Assembly (NCBI GenBank): GCA_023548195.1 | Contig: JAJHZJ010000336.1 | Location: 4,382,704 to 4,446,703, forward strand | Direction: 5' to 3' | DNA: 64,000 bases | DNA from: Bettongia penicillata ogilbyi | Taxonomy: Eukaryota; Chordata; Mammalia; Diprotodontia; Potoroidae | In this document: piece after piece, positions 23,201-36,402 of the stretch | Position numbering within the stretch: position 1 is the stretch's first letter | Layout: each line of letters begins with the position of its first letter | Position numbers and translations under genes: made by a program | Notes under the pieces: model-generated | Databases searched by the model: none | Told to the model about the DNA's origin: nothing | The model's input: the letters and a program-made list of their open reading frames with translations, nothing else

Positions 23201-26200
23201 CAAAAACTAACAGAAAACTGAACCTGAAAAGATTAATTTAAAAAAAAAACCCTCACTGCTTAACCCACTAGGCCTATGAATATGTTAATCCAAATATATA
23301 ACCTTAAAAAAAGAGGGGAAAAAATTCCCATAAACTGCAAATAAACCCCACACAGATGTAAATAAAGCCACTCTTTAGGTTGCCCATTAATCCACAAGTG
23401 GCATATTCATCTTATTTACAGTATTATACCCCCTGCCATGATATTCCATTAGAGTCACGCTACAGACTCCATAGTTAACACTGTAGGAACCATTTCTTTC
23501 TAAACCTGACTTTCTTCCTTTCTCTTTTGTCTCCCCTTTCACATACCCTTTGCCCCCAGTAGAAATATTTTCAGTTTAAATTTTTCATTCTTTTAGGTGT
23601 TACTGATAAACACAGGGAAAAGTAAGAAATCAGTAATTGAGTTATAAAGCTCAAGATAAAAGAGAACACTTAAATTTAGGTTCATTGCATGAGCAATTTT
23701 TAAAAATTCCAGCTTAATATAATGGTCTTAGTTCTTCACATGAAGAAATGCATATGACATGTTTCTATGTGGTTGGGCATGAAATTTGTTAATCTTAACA
23801 GTTTTCTATTTTTTCCAATACAGATTATTCAATGTACTTAAAATGAACATTAGAATAACATCTGTGAGCATTTGCTTTATGAAAATGATTTGATGAACCT
23901 ATGTTGTATCACTCATTCCTCTACACAGATCCCCTATGTAGAACAGGTAGACATCTTGAAGTACAACTATACTTCTGATGTCATCATTTCTACTCAATCA
24001 CTCAATCATCCAGAGGCAAAGATTCTTTCCTTTAAAAAATGTTTGTGTCTGGTGCATATGATCAAGGTCTAAGGAGGCTTAGCAATGTATATTTAAAAAT
24101 AAATGACCATGTTTGAGATAAGGAATTTTTTGGACAGGAAGGGAAAGGGTTCCCCCAGAACGCTAGCTTTGCCAAAGGCAATGGGAAAGGAATTGTAATC
24201 CCAAATAATTCTCTAATGCTAACTATTCTGAAGGAATCCATAACAGTTACCATCATGCACAACTCATATTCTAACATAGCAGATATTTTATATACAGAAC
24301 AATGGAGAAAAGAGATTAGTCAAAATCAAACCTGAAAGAACTGAAGACCAAGTTTACAAGATGGGTAATTATTATATGCTAAGCAGTTAAAGTCAAATAA
24401 TGGAATTCCTGGACAGATAATTCCGAAGCTTCATACTGAAAACATAGTACAATATTCAAGAAGGGGAAACAGAATTAAATTGCTTATGTTCTATGGCAAA
24501 GATGTAGAAAACATGCTGAGAATAGGTCCTTCTTAGTGTGGGGTCAAATGCTAAGTTTAAGGAAAATATACATGGTCTCCAACACTTTTCTTTTTCTTTC
24601 TGGGGGATGGCAAAAGTGAGGGAAATGATTATAAATTAGTCTGAAGGTGGATGAATAATGAAATGGACAATCATCAAATTAGTTGTATTCTTTCAAACAT
24701 GTCTCAAAACCAAAAACTGATGAGGAAGGAAAACAAAATTTTCTTAGAAGAGTAGAATGTGGAATCATCTTAATGGGATTTGAGTAGTTCCATTTGAAGC
24801 ACTCTTAAGCCACATTCTAAGGTACTTATGGTGAACTTATGGGTGAAAATTCTTCTAAGGCTAAATTTAACAGATGAAATCTGGAAGGAAGGGCTCTTAA
24901 GATGACTATGTAACTATAGCTCAGTTAGGGAATAAAAAGGAGTTATGCAGTTACACAGTCAATTGGATATACTTCTAGGAATGGCTTGACCTAATTATTA
25001 TAAACTTCAAAAGGTACCCCTCATAAAGATACACCTTTTAACACTGCAACTGAGAATAAGTCTCACTGGGAGAAGAGTCCATAACAATGGGAACAAACAT
25101 AGGTAGGATAAATGAATCAAGTGGAACTCTAGCATCATTGAAGAAAGAAAAAGATCACTTCAGTCATATGAAAACCTGATGTAGAAGAAAAGTTATTCAA
25201 GTCTAAATCTCATGTACCCTATGAGATCAAGTCACTGTTACCAAGAATAAAATTTTACTTGTTCACTAACACTGAAAAATTCAAAAGGAGGGCTCAGGTT
25301 TCATCAACTTTTAGGAGATCTATTTATTGCCAGAGAGTTCACATGCATTGAGCTTTTGAAATTGATAGATAATGAGTTGAAGATGTTTATCTTTATGAAT
25401 ATTCATTAAAAGCTGAAAAAGCAGTATATGAATTATAAAGAATTAAATCTGTAATTCAAATTTAGGCATGTAAAAGAAGTAGTAAGCAAAACATTAAGCA
25501 GACTTTAACTTTTTTGTGTGCGTGCTATGTACAGTTATGCCTTAAGAACAAAAAGACAGTATTTGATACTAATTTGACAATAATAGTAATATTTTAAAGA
25601 GAGTATCACTTCTCATTATGATGTGAATCGTACAACACTGGAACAGACTAAGGAAGTATTTCCAAGAAGAGCTCACTGTGACCCACAGAATTTGGGCTTC
25701 AGCTCTGACATCATTCCAGGAACAATAATAACTAGAAATGGGCTGTTTGGCTAGGGGGCAGTGAAGTACTTTTTATTCTATTGAGCCTTCCCATGGAACA
25801 GAAATATTGTAGATTTAGTCTCTTTAATTTACTATCTTAAGAGCTACAAGATTGAACATGATTCCACAACTTCCCTTGATAGCAACTACTATTAGGAAAG
25901 TCCTATAACTAACTTGAGTAGTTCATATTACCCTCTTAACCCATCATTTCCTGTTTTGTTCTCAGTAGAGACAGGCTTCATCAAGGCATTACTCTTTACA
26001 TACTAACATTCTTATCACTTACTTGCCTTCATTTGATGATTATAGGTACAGAAGAGAAAGAAACCCCACCATTTGGTCTCCTTTGTATATCTATGTTTTG
26101 TTACTTTACATAACACAACTAATACTATTGTGTGCTAAATGTTACTTGAAGCATTTAGTTTAATATGCAGAAGAGCATTAAGATCACAGCTCAACAGCAC

Positions 26201-27019
26201 TTGACAGTAAAGGCCTGCAAATGGTATGCTGTTCACAGTGGCAATCTTGGATTTAGATATTTTGACCACTAATATTGTGTTAAAGGAATTGAGTTCTTAA
26301 ATTATATTGCTGCTTTAAGTAATAATTTTCAATATTAGAAGGACCATTAAATGAACGATAAGTGGGTTAAGCAGGCACTTATTTTTAAAAACTATAGTGT
26401 ATTTTAAAAAAAAATCTTCCTATAAATACATATATGATTTTATATTGCAATATTTACTTTATATCAAGTGACAAAAAATATCAAATACCTTGTCATTCAG
26501 TACTGGAAAATCAGAAAATTAGTAGATGCAGAAGAGAAACAGCTTTCAAATAAAAATAAAAGGAACTCAACTAAAATATTTTATAGCTTGGTAATTAAAT
26601 TCTACTTCTATTATAACAACTAGAAGTAGGAGCATCCATGTACAAAGCTGAAGCACTCAGATATCACCTAAATGAGAACAGCACTAGGGGCTGCTGAAAA
26701 GGGAAAAAACAAAACAAAACAAAAACCAGCAGCTTTGTCAGAACTTAATTTATTGCCTTTCATCTGATTTTTAAAGGAGTAAAACATTAAATCCAAAGTA
26801 CAAACCAAAACGGTTTTGGTGGTATTCAAAACATTCCTAAAGGAAACTCCCAAGGAAAGAACTGATTAGCAGTGGCCATCTATGGGATATTAAATTAGAG
26901 AGTAAGCAGCATTTCTTGAAAGTCTGTAAACAGATTTAGAATGGAGACACACTGCTTTATACAAGGGGCACAGAAAAGATAATTTAAAACCTATGGATTT
27001 TTTTCCCCTTTTTCTTTTC
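20230..27019. other. Repeat-poor noncoding block; weak CNE candidates at 20440-20720, 22320-22450 and 23260-23480
   Basis: Nearly 7 kb in which I recognise no transposable element, in contrast to the preceding 18 kb. There is no credible coding frame. Three sub-stretches look less random: 20440-20720 and 23260-23480 have homeodomain-like TTAAT/ATTAAT cores, and 22320-22450 has a near-palindromic 'caggaattaatttcctg'. They lack the CpG retention of the stronger elements, so confidence is low. Confidence 0.45.
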
Positions 27020-27430
27020 AGAAACTGTGTCTGGTATTGTGCAGCTGTCTTCATCGCTCCCTCTGTCTCCAGTCTTGCTAATTAAAAGGTTGATCACAGA
27101 ACAATGCTCTTCTCATTAATTTCAGTGTTCCGATTGGGCAAGATCCCCGCTTACCCCACCTGATCTTTTCACACTGCTGAAGTTAATGTGACAGGAGCCC
27201 GAAGATGGATTACCTGCTGCCATATTGCCCATCGCCTCCAATCAGGAGCTATCTGTGTAAACTGATTGTTCTAATTTGCTCTCATTATTTTTACAATATC
27301 AGGAGAAAATAACGCACACAGCTCACTGTCAAAGCCATGAAAATCAGCCATTAGTTAAACCCAGACACTGAGTGGCTTTATTAGGGGCACTACAGTTTAT
27401 TGATGTAGCTCGAGTCAAACAAGGCATTTG
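27020..27430. promoter_or_regulatory. Putative conserved noncoding element B
   Basis: About seven CpGs in 410 bases, against nearly none in the flanks, with no repeat signature and no long open frame. Visible factor-like sites are an E-box CACCTG (27157-27162), MEIS/TALE-type TGACAG (27189-27194) and CTGTCA (27326-27331), a SOX-like AACAATG near 27100, and homeodomain CTAATTAA near 27080. This combination is typical of developmental enhancers, but single short motifs are weak evidence. Confidence 0.5.
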
Positions 27431-28529
27431 CTCCAACAGAAAAAAATGGTTATGTTGAAAGTAAATATTTATTGTAATAATACAGCAACAACAGGATGTT
27501 TGAAGTATCCTGCTCTTATCTTAGAAGGTTGGCTTTTGACACAAAATTAGCAGCAATGGAGGACAGGGTTAGGCACCAGAAAACATAGAACATGTAATGT
27601 GCACTCAATAGCTGAAAATCTAGCCTATTAACCTTAAATCTGTGAGCATTTGTACCTCTTAGATCTCATATAAATGAACCCTATTCTGTGATTAGGAAAA
27701 TTAATCAATCAATAAAAATGATTTTATTTTGTGCTTTGCACACTATAGGAGCACAGTTTAAATAACTACTGGATTGAATTTTGCTCTAAACACCACACTT
27801 TCTCCAAACAGTACAATATAGCTCAGGAACAAAAATTGTTTCTGTCGTGATAACTCAGGTACTACTTCAAACTAACAGTCTTAATTTTTCCATTACATTT
27901 TTAACAAGGATGACTACAAGCTTTGTTACTAATCTGTCTAATATTCTAGAGAAACAAAAGACAGGCAATAGTGAAAAGCAGACTAACCAAACTACAGACT
28001 GGATTTCAATGCTCTCAGCAATAGATTATTTAAAACAGAAAGCAAAACAGAGTTGACAGGCTTGGAATTTTGGTAAGAATTTTTTACAAAATCTGTCTCC
28101 CCCATCCAATCCCCAAACATCAAGGCATACTAAAGAAAATACTTTTTCATGCTGTGATATAAAAGCTAATATTCATAACGAAAAAAAATAGTTAAGTCCA
28201 AATTTCTACACATGCCTATGAGGCATTTTGCTACTAGACTTGTCAAGATGTTTACTAAGATGTTGAACGAATGTTGCCAAAATAGTAATTTTTTTTCCAT
28301 TTTGGGAAAGGAGTAGAGGAGGAGTAAAGGGGATACAATGAATAGAAAAGGTCTCCTTTAAAAAAAATAAAAGGTATTTAAAGGATTTTCCACTTTTCTA
28401 ACTTGGTATCAGGAGGAAGTGTGGCTTCCTCTCATTTGTTTTCTACATAAAGGGCAAGGGCGCCCTTCTTGGCTGTTCCCCTTTTAATGACCACTTTTCT
28501 TTTTCTGAGAAATGTGTGCCATGCTTTTC
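27431..28529. other. Noncoding DNA between two CNEs
   Basis: No repeat was recognised. Holds a perfect 12-base palindrome 'aagggcgccctt' at 28456-28467, close to the left edge of element C. Confidence 0.45.
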
Positions 28530-29060
28530 TCCTTAAAATTCCTGCACTAAAAGACTGCACCATACTGCACTCCGCAAAACGTGCTGATGGCGCCAATTAC
28601 AAGCCCCCAGCCGAACGCTCCAGCCCCCACCATTCGGGTAGATTTATGCGGGCTCTTGCCGACGTTATTACAAGTCAGAGTTTATTGGGAAATTGTTACA
28701 TTATGCGGAGTGTCTAACAAATTGCTTATGCTGCTATAATTGGATTACAACAGCCGCTTGCTCCCACCGGTAAGATTAGGCAAGTAGGACTCCTGCCGAT
28801 CTCTGAGCGTTAGCAGTAATTTTATTTGCCTTGCCTCTCTCTTTCCTAACAACATGCCTCTCTCCCTGCCAGCTGTCTGCTGAAAAGGCACAGGCTTGTT
28901 CCTTGGCCCTAACAATGCAATTACAGCCCCGCAGATCGCACTGTTTGTGCATTAAGTACAGAGCCAAAACGAGGCGAATTGATCGTTTGACTTTTGGAAG
29001 AGCCATGTGATCTCTCCGTGCGGGTGATCCAACATGCATCAATGAGCAATGCTGCAGTAA
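28530..29060. promoter_or_regulatory. Putative conserved noncoding element C (strongest)
   Basis: I count about 21 CpGs in roughly 510 bases, by far the densest cluster outside the LINE-1 5' UTR, with no repeat structure. Both strands carry open frames (28469-28717 plus, 28776-29042 minus), but neither encodes anything family-like and their lack of stops may just reflect the locally higher GC. Posterior-HOX/CDX-like TTTATG and TTTATT cores occur near 28641 and 28681. I infer a developmental enhancer; a CpG-rich promoter or unannotated exon is the alternative. Confidence 0.55.
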
Positions 29061-29817
29061 ATTCTTGATGAAGAACTTTCCTGTTTCAGCCCCTTCTCTT
29101 TACCTCTCCTTTTTTCTCTGAGGAAGATACTGAGATCCATCATATGCTAATCTAGATCAATCCACATACAGGCTTGATCTTATTAGCTTCTTGGTTAGAT
29201 TTAAATCTGGACTGGTTTTAGCATCTTCAGATATTTCAATCAGATATGCCAGTAGTTCCTCACTCATCAAAGTACTGCTACTACTAAAAATGTTCACAAA
29301 GAGTTCATTTCAAAGTACTGAAAGTTGTAGATTTTGTCAAATAAAACTGCTTTTGAATTCCTCTGTCCATATTCCCAAGCAATCAGTACTGAAATCGGAG
29401 TTCTTTTTTCTGCAGAACTGTTCTGCTGGAGGATCAGCAGTGATGCTGGCCAGTATGGCAACAAGAAGAATCAATACAGCTGGACTTGGGGCACTGAGGC
29501 GGCCAGACTGATCGGTGCTCTAGGCAAAGTTTTTAACATCTTTTACTGACAGCTTTCAGCTTCTTGTTTCTTTTTTTGTTTTATGTTTAACAATGAGTGC
29601 TGGTAGCGGAGAGAGTTACTCTGATTTGAGGGTACCACTCCTATAGCCTCTAGGGTTTGGTATACTCCTTGGTTTGAGATAGACCTCTAACCAATTCTGC
29701 CATTTTCAGCATTTTCCCGAACAAAAAATACAGTCTATGGCTGAATTTTCTCAATGACACATACAAGAATGCATTGATGTTTTTTCATTTTTATATACTG
29801 TTATTCCTAGTGATACC
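29061..29817. other. Noncoding DNA, nothing recognised
   Basis: Contains a 106-residue plus-strand frame (29191-29511) with no recognisable family, and an overlapping 71-residue frame. Both are treated as chance. Confidence 0.4.
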
Positions 29818-29960
29818 TACCATCCATCCATCCATTCAATTTATTCAACACATTAAATATCAACTTGTGCACAGCACTTTGTTAACTGCTGGAGATAATA
29901 CAAAGTTTAGCTAAGACATGATCCCTGTCATCAAATATGCTATATGGTACCAATAGAGTT
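29818..29960 (-). mobile_element. L2-like 3' end, antisense
   Basis: 'ccatccattcaatttattca' and 'gcacagcactttgttaactg' resemble an antisense L2 terminus. Degraded. It is one of the very few repeats in the 20-35 kb block. Confidence 0.45.
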
Positions 29961-30339
29961 GTACTATACATAGGTATAGGTGGGCATATATGTACATCTA
30001 TTCTTACTTAGAATGAGTTTGCATACAAAAACATGACTACTAGAGAAGAGTCCTTGGTTCAATTATCAATTCAATGCCAAAGTCACAACCTTTGTGCCTG
30101 CTTTCTCATTAGCAAAAGAAGTTAATACACATTAACTTTATGCAATTCAAAAGGCATTAAAAATGGCTTTTCTAAAGTTTCATTCATGCTTTTTTATAAT
30201 ACTGAAAAGTGATAGCTAAGAGTCATTAAAATCCAGAGTATTTTAGAAAAGGGACATTCAACATGATATGATTAAATCCTATTACGTTAACAACAAAGCT
30301 AACATTTAAACCTGTTAGTGTCTATGTGCAGAAAGGACC

Positions 30340-30960
30340 ACCTGACATACTGCTTGTGGAAAAGCAGATTAAAGAAGCCTGTTAACATGTAGTTTAAAAC
30401 TCAAAAGAAACTCTGAACAGCTGAAATGCCTTATAAATAGCTCAGACCCAGAGGAAGTGCAAACGTCTGCATTGTGAATTGTAGATCTTAATTACCGACA
30501 ATGGCTGGTACAGCAAGTAGCACGAAAAAAAGTGAAACAGTTGCACTGTTCATGGTTGGCAATAATTCTTCAGGAAAATATTTACTATCAATCAGTTATG
30601 AGAAAAGGGACTCTGTGCTCGTAAAACAGCACGTTGCTTCTCATACCAGGACCATTTTGCTTCAGCATAATCTGAATTTAAACAGCTTGTTTCCTGCGGA
30701 TATAATTTTGGAAATAAATAAAACAAGTCTTCTATCAAAATCTGGAGTGAGTGGAAAGGAACATCACATTTTTCTGTCTCAGTCAGTTGCAAACAGATTA
30801 TCAGACTAAGGAAAAAAAACGCTTACAAACCATTGCTGAAGGTTTATCTCAAACTCATAAAGAGGCAAAGAATTCTGTACTGAGGCCAGAAATCCAGGCA
30901 AGACATGTGACAGCTAAATTCAATATGCTTTGTATATATATGTTTAGGTAGAGTAAGGCA
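30340..30960. promoter_or_regulatory. Possible conserved element D, or compact unannotated transcription unit
   Basis: A repeat-free stretch with some CpG retention. It contains a TATA-like 'ttataaatag' (30431-30440), an ATG in strong initiation context at 30501, a 102-codon frame and, downstream, AATAAA at 31054-31059. Either an enhancer-like CNE or a small gene would fit; chance remains plausible. Confidence 0.3.
30501..30809 (+). CDS. Candidate 102-residue ORF, function unknown
   Basis: The ATG has A at -3 and G at +4, the preferred vertebrate context. It lies about 61 bases downstream of a TATA-like box. The product is serine-, lysine- and asparagine-rich (starts MAGTASSTKKSE), with no signal peptide, membrane segment or domain that I recognise. 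The frame closes with TAA at 30807-30809 and the first clear downstream AATAAA is at 31054-31059. An ORF of 100 codons is expected by chance a few times in 64 kb of AT-rich DNA, so the call is weak. An alternative reading is a conserved noncoding element that happens to be open. Confidence 0.12.
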   Translation: MAGTASSTKKSETVALFMVGNNSSGKYLLSISYEKRDSVLVKQHVASHTRTILLQHNLNLNSLFPADIILEINKTSLLSKSGVSGKEHHIFLSQSVANRLSD

Positions 30961-33900
30961 AAGACAGAAACCAAAATTTTCAGCAATATTTTGCTGAAAC
31001 TGCTTAAATGACAATTTTAACAAAGAAATTTGTAGTTTTCATTTTTCTTTACTAATAAAAAAATCATGAAGGTTGACACACTAGTCATGCTACAATTATG
31101 GATTTTAAAGACTAAAGTGACAGCCAATAATGGCCACTTAATTAAAGCCACAATAATTTCATCACTCATCTCATATACCAAAATAAATACTTTCATGAAC
31201 TATCATGCTAAAATTAGTAAGAGGGAAAAGTTTTGTAGCCAATAAAAAGAATTTCAATATCCTCAAATCCAACTGATACTAATAAACTAAGTCTGCTCCC
31301 TTCCTGACTTTTAAATCTTTTTTTAGGTTACCTTCACCATCTTTAATAACAAAGATATCATTGTTAGTTTGAAGTGACATTTATAATCCACTGCTTCAGT
31401 TTTCTTCATATTCTAACTAGATAAGAAGACTCTTCAAAAGTTGATTGGAAGGTTAAGATGTTGTTAATAAAGTAACCTTAGATGCAACATTCTATAACTT
31501 CAGAGAGATATAATAGTACTATTACTAAAGGCATTAATGATAGATTCTGCACTGAAACAAATTTGTAGCTTCTATATACATTACACACAAAAAAAGAAGG
31601 CCAAAGTATTCAACAAAGGCTTTGAGCCACGTTTAAGGCAACAATGTTGTTCACATCACAGCTGAACCGCCCTGTACTAGTTCTTGTGATAAAAATTGCT
31701 TACACCAAGATACTGAAAGTGTTGTATGGGAAACTGATGGAAGAAAGTAAAGATAACGAAGTAAAATAGCTTAAGAAACATATTTAAGGCACATTGGAGC
31801 ACAATTTGAATCAATATTAGTATCTAAGCAAGTACACAACAGCAGAAACATCAATGGCAGCAGATCTTATGACAAAATAGCAGTAAACTAGAAAATAGTG
31901 TCTGTATACATTCTGCAAGGGGGTGGGAAATCATCTTTCATTCAAAGATTATGCTATTAATAATGTAAGTAGAATTAATAACACTGACTTCAGCTACATC
32001 TATTCTATATTAGCTCTTCCAAAGGAATGTGAGATAACCTGCAAATAAAATGAGGAAATATTTTCAATATTCCTGTACTCTTTGAACTCTTTGTAAAGAA
32101 GAAGTTGGTTTTAACCACATACATTTGCTTGCCAAGGAACATTCAGGCATTGGTTAAAAGGGGAACAACGAACTAGATTAGATGTTCAGGGCCAAGAGGA
32201 GGTACTAGTAAGTTAGATAAGCACCAATAGGAAAAGGTTAAGAGATATAGTTGGAAGATGCCTATGGGATCCAGAGCAAATCTATTGGAACTAGTATAAC
32301 TCTACTGAATTAGCATCTGGTCAACACTAAGAACTACATTTAAACTTGAACGTTTAATGGAAGTACCAAATGAAATCTATGGCAGGATAAGATTAAAATG
32401 GGCAAGAAAGAGATGAGGTCACCATCTGGGAGTGAGTCAGAAAGCTGAGCATCAATGAGAAAACTTATTTCTACACTTAAGAGCTTAACAGAAATTATGC
32501 CATTGTACCAGATGCCAAAATATTTCTAACCATGCACCACTGAAGGAGAGGGTGGGAAAAAAAATACACTATACAGACACACACCAACATAACTAGCTAG
32601 CTTGGAGATCCTGGCTTACAAAGTATGGAGTAAACAAAAGGAACAGATGCTCACTTGGCCGGCTCTCAATAAAACTCATTAAAATTGTCACCCTGTCCTT
32701 GGATCTGTGCTCATGCTAAGATTTTACCTTGTTTAGCCAGAAGTCACCCACTTGTGATGAGACCCTAAGTGCAACATAACCTAGAAATTAAAAACAAAAT
32801 TCTCCTAAAACATAGCAACATACAATCAAATTGAGCAGGAAGTATGGAATAGGGTGTTACAGAATACAATTTTTTAGTTCTAAATAATTGATTTTAAGTA
32901 AAGTATTTATAATTTCTAAAAGTCATACATGTCTCACATTTTAAAAGAAATCATTCACACCTTGATATTTGAGAGATCTAATTGGTGAACCTTTAGGAAA
33001 GTTCCCTGACATTTTCCTTAAGCAGTCTTTTAATTGGTAATCTGAATATAAATACTGGATCTTCATTTGGTAATTCTGCCCATAGACTTCTGGATAATTT
33101 GAAGAAATAATGTCGGTAAAAACAAGCAAAATATCTCTGCCTTTGGACTTTGAAGCATAAGACTACAACTACATGACATCAGTTCTATTTCTAATAATAA
33201 TAGTAATTCAGTTGAGGGCTGGGATATAAAATACAATAAAGCAGTTAAAGTTACAAGTGTTGTAACAGCAATAGATCCCTAAATGGCTATAAAGGCAATA
33301 ATTTTACAGAAACTCCATATTAAAAAGTCAGCTAAACAAACAAAAATACTAAAATATTGTTTCAATTTCTAAAAGAGATACTTGAATTTACTTAACTTTG
33401 GAATATCTAACATAACCAAATTCAGGTCAAACAGCTAGCTAAAGGAAGCTCCTGAACACATCATGGGTCACAATGTAAACCTGAGTAGTAATAGACAGAA
33501 AAACCTCAACTCTTTATAGCTTGTATCTAAGGATCTATTCCATGGACAGCTCAGCTCATACATAAACACTTCAGAGCAAAGGCTTTTAAAGTAAAATTAT
33601 GGCAGATAGGAAGAAACTGCAATAAGAAAGTTAGAGTAAATGAATTTCAACATAGGAGGAGCATAGCTGGTTTCAATATAGCAAATAGATTTCATGTAGA
33701 ATTTAGAAAAACTATCACGTATAACATAACTATTCTAAATTACACAATAGAAAGAAGTAGCTTATATGCATGGTTAAACATGCTTGTCTACACAGACCCA
33801 AAGCATCAAACACAAGGTTCTTTCAGCAGGTGCTCAACAAATAGTAACAGGTAGTGGGGTAATGATTAATAATTTCTTCTCTCAGGTTTCATTCTCCCTG

Positions 33901-34959
33901 TAAACATATGCTTAACTTATTCATGTATTAAAACCTTAAATTAATTTGTAAAATGACAGTATATGGTATTTTACCCACTTTGGCTACATCTTAATTTTGT
34001 GATTATTGAGAACTACTATCCAGGCAACAAATGAGAGTTCATCTGAAACAAATCTTGACATAAAACCCTTACAACATATTCCATTGCAATTGAAGCAATG
34101 GAAAACCCAATTTCTTGTACCTAATTTGCTGTAATTCTTCATATAACAATATGATAAAGAAATAACGTTCAGTTGTATCACTTCTAAAATAGGCAACCCT
34201 AAAGTAACTTTTGTTTAAGTCACACTGGATAAAAAAAAAAAATTCTCCTGGATAGCAATTGGCATACTATTGATTCTCAGTATTACTTACTTTGGCCACA
34301 CAATTTTCAGTCTTCATAGCAGTACTTGCTAGACATACGGTTTCTTGGTTTAAGCAGAGTCTGGCACAGCTATTGTAAGTCTGTAAAAAGATTTTTTAGA
34401 AAAAAACTTCAATAAAGAAACACAACTCACCTTATAAATCTTCACATTTTGGTAGAAGGGAAATAATTCTATAATTCTGCCTTTACTTTATGGCCCCACA
34501 TACAATGAACCAATAGTTGTACCTGTAAACCACCATTATTAGTCAGGCTCAAGAATTAATGGGGGTATATGGTGAAGACCTATTTTTTTGAAAGCTTCAG
34601 AGGAAACTGCCAAACATCCCACTTTGATGAAGTTGTGAGCTCAATGACATGGGTTATTTATCCAACTATATCTCAAGTCATCCACGCATTTTCATCCTGG
34701 GCAACTCTGGTCCATGATGATATTCTGCAAACCCCTCCAACTCGAGATCTGTGATCCCATGATCCTCCAAAATGGTCCATCGAACATAGGGAAAAATTTC
34801 CTCTAAAGATGGCATCATATGGATACAAATGGAGAACATGAGTTGTCCATTGATTATCCCTAAACCAGTCTGTTTCTTTTTTTTGGTAATATATCTCTTT
34901 GATGATATATTTTGTATTGCTTCTCCTTCACATCCATCCTTCACTAGTAAAGAGGCAGC
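30961..34959. other. Repeat-poor noncoding DNA
   Basis: Four kilobases with no recognised transposable element, RNA gene or credible ORF. Several short frames here lack any family likeness. Confidence 0.4.
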
Positions 34960-35155
34960 TTGGTTCAGTAGAAAAGGTACCAGCTCTGGAATTAGAAGAC
35001 CTGGGTTTCAATTACACTTCTGAAGCTTATTATCTGTGTGACCTTGGGCAAATCACTTAACCTCTTTGAGCCTTAGTTTCCCCATATGTAAAATAAGGTT
35101 TGCTGGATGGACTCTGAGGTCCCTTCTAGCTCTATATCTACGGCTCTAAGATAAA
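34960..35155 (+). mobile_element. CORE-SINE (MIR-like), near full length
   Basis: A tRNA-like head with a B-box-like 'gggtttcaattac' precedes the core 'tgtgtgaccttgggcaaatc', 'cctctttgagccttagtttc', and a 3' block 'aggtcccttctagctct'. Well preserved compared with other MIR-like copies here. Confidence 0.85.
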
Positions 35156-36142
35156 ATTTTGCAGATCAGAGACGTGAAATTCAACCTCAAAATTCCATTA
35201 GATTAAAAATATAACTTGGCAACCACTTAACAAAATAAAAATACAACATAGATAATGCTAATTTGTGGTTTATCTAAGTCAATATGCAGCCCAAGGGGAT
35301 CACATTCTGAGTTTGATACCATTTTGATACTATGCATGCCCACCATGGGCTCTTCTGTTGCCCTCTGGAGGACCAAAAACTGTAACTTTTCAGAGACTCT
35401 GATGGTCCAGGATATTCAACATTAGAATACAATGACTAAAGAATTTGATTCCTAGAGCAAAACAATTCTATAGAAGCTCTCCTACCACATAGTATCCCTT
35501 ATGTTTATGTCAAAATCATACAAGATTTCTTGAAAGATTTGACAGACAACTTTGTTTGACAATTATTATCGACTGAAGCATAAAATTAGAGGGACATATT
35601 CTTGCCAAAGGTATCTGGTGCCATCTTGGAGACTGTTCAGCACAGAATCTAATGAAGAAGGATTCCTTATAGATAGTGAGGTCCTCCAAATATTCCTCTT
35701 TGTAGATGTGATTTTGCTGATAGTATACTGTAGTGTTCCTAAGTAAGGAAAGTCTAAAAACACTCAAGAATTCAGTCTAACTAGACAAAGAGGAGAAGCC
35801 AAGAGGATGAAGAATGCATATTGTCTAGACTAAGATATAAATCTGAATGCTCATGAAGTTTATTTATCAGACTATAGCTCTTAGCTAGATATTAAAAATG
35901 GACAATGAACAGGAACCTGAATTGAATAGGAAGAGAGTAGGTCGAATTGCCTCTGGGAAATTAAGCAGTGCTTTTAATAACCCCAAGCTTCTCCACAAAA
36001 CAAAGAACCATCTTTTAAATTCTTCCATTAATCTTGAATCTCTAAGTTTAAAAAAATTCTAATTTACAATCTTTTCTTTGGATTTATATTAAAAAAAGGA
36101 CAACTTCTAACCTGGACAGATGAACAAACTGTTGATTTCTAT
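35156..36142. other. Noncoding DNA, nothing recognised
   Basis: No assigned repeat, RNA gene or coding signal. Confidence 0.35.
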
Positions 36143-36402
36143 CTAAAGGCAATGTGGTACAGTAGAAGAACATCAGACAGGGACTTGGGAGAAAACTGGG
36201 GATGGAGCCCCTTCTCACCACTGACTGCATGATCATGGTACAGTTATAACAGCCTTTTCTATATCTTAGTTTCTTCATCTTGGCATTGAGAATGCTAATA
36301 GTACCTACTTTTCAGGGTTGATGAAGGGATCAAATGAGATACTGTGTGTAAAGTGCTTTGCAAGCCTTAAAGTGTTACATAAATGCTAGTTATTATTATT
36401 CC
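36143..36402 (+). mobile_element. CORE-SINE, full length
   Basis: The tRNA-like head from 36143 and core near 36220-36280 are followed by 'aaagtgctttgcaagcctta' and a TTA-rich tail at about 36389-36401, the typical 3' end of marsupial/monotreme CORE-SINEs. Confidence 0.8.

Noticed and set aside
28469..29042. Open frames on both strands in element C as possible exons
   Set aside because: No recognisable protein family and no convincing paired splice sites; overlapping frames on both strands fit locally higher GC better than coding.
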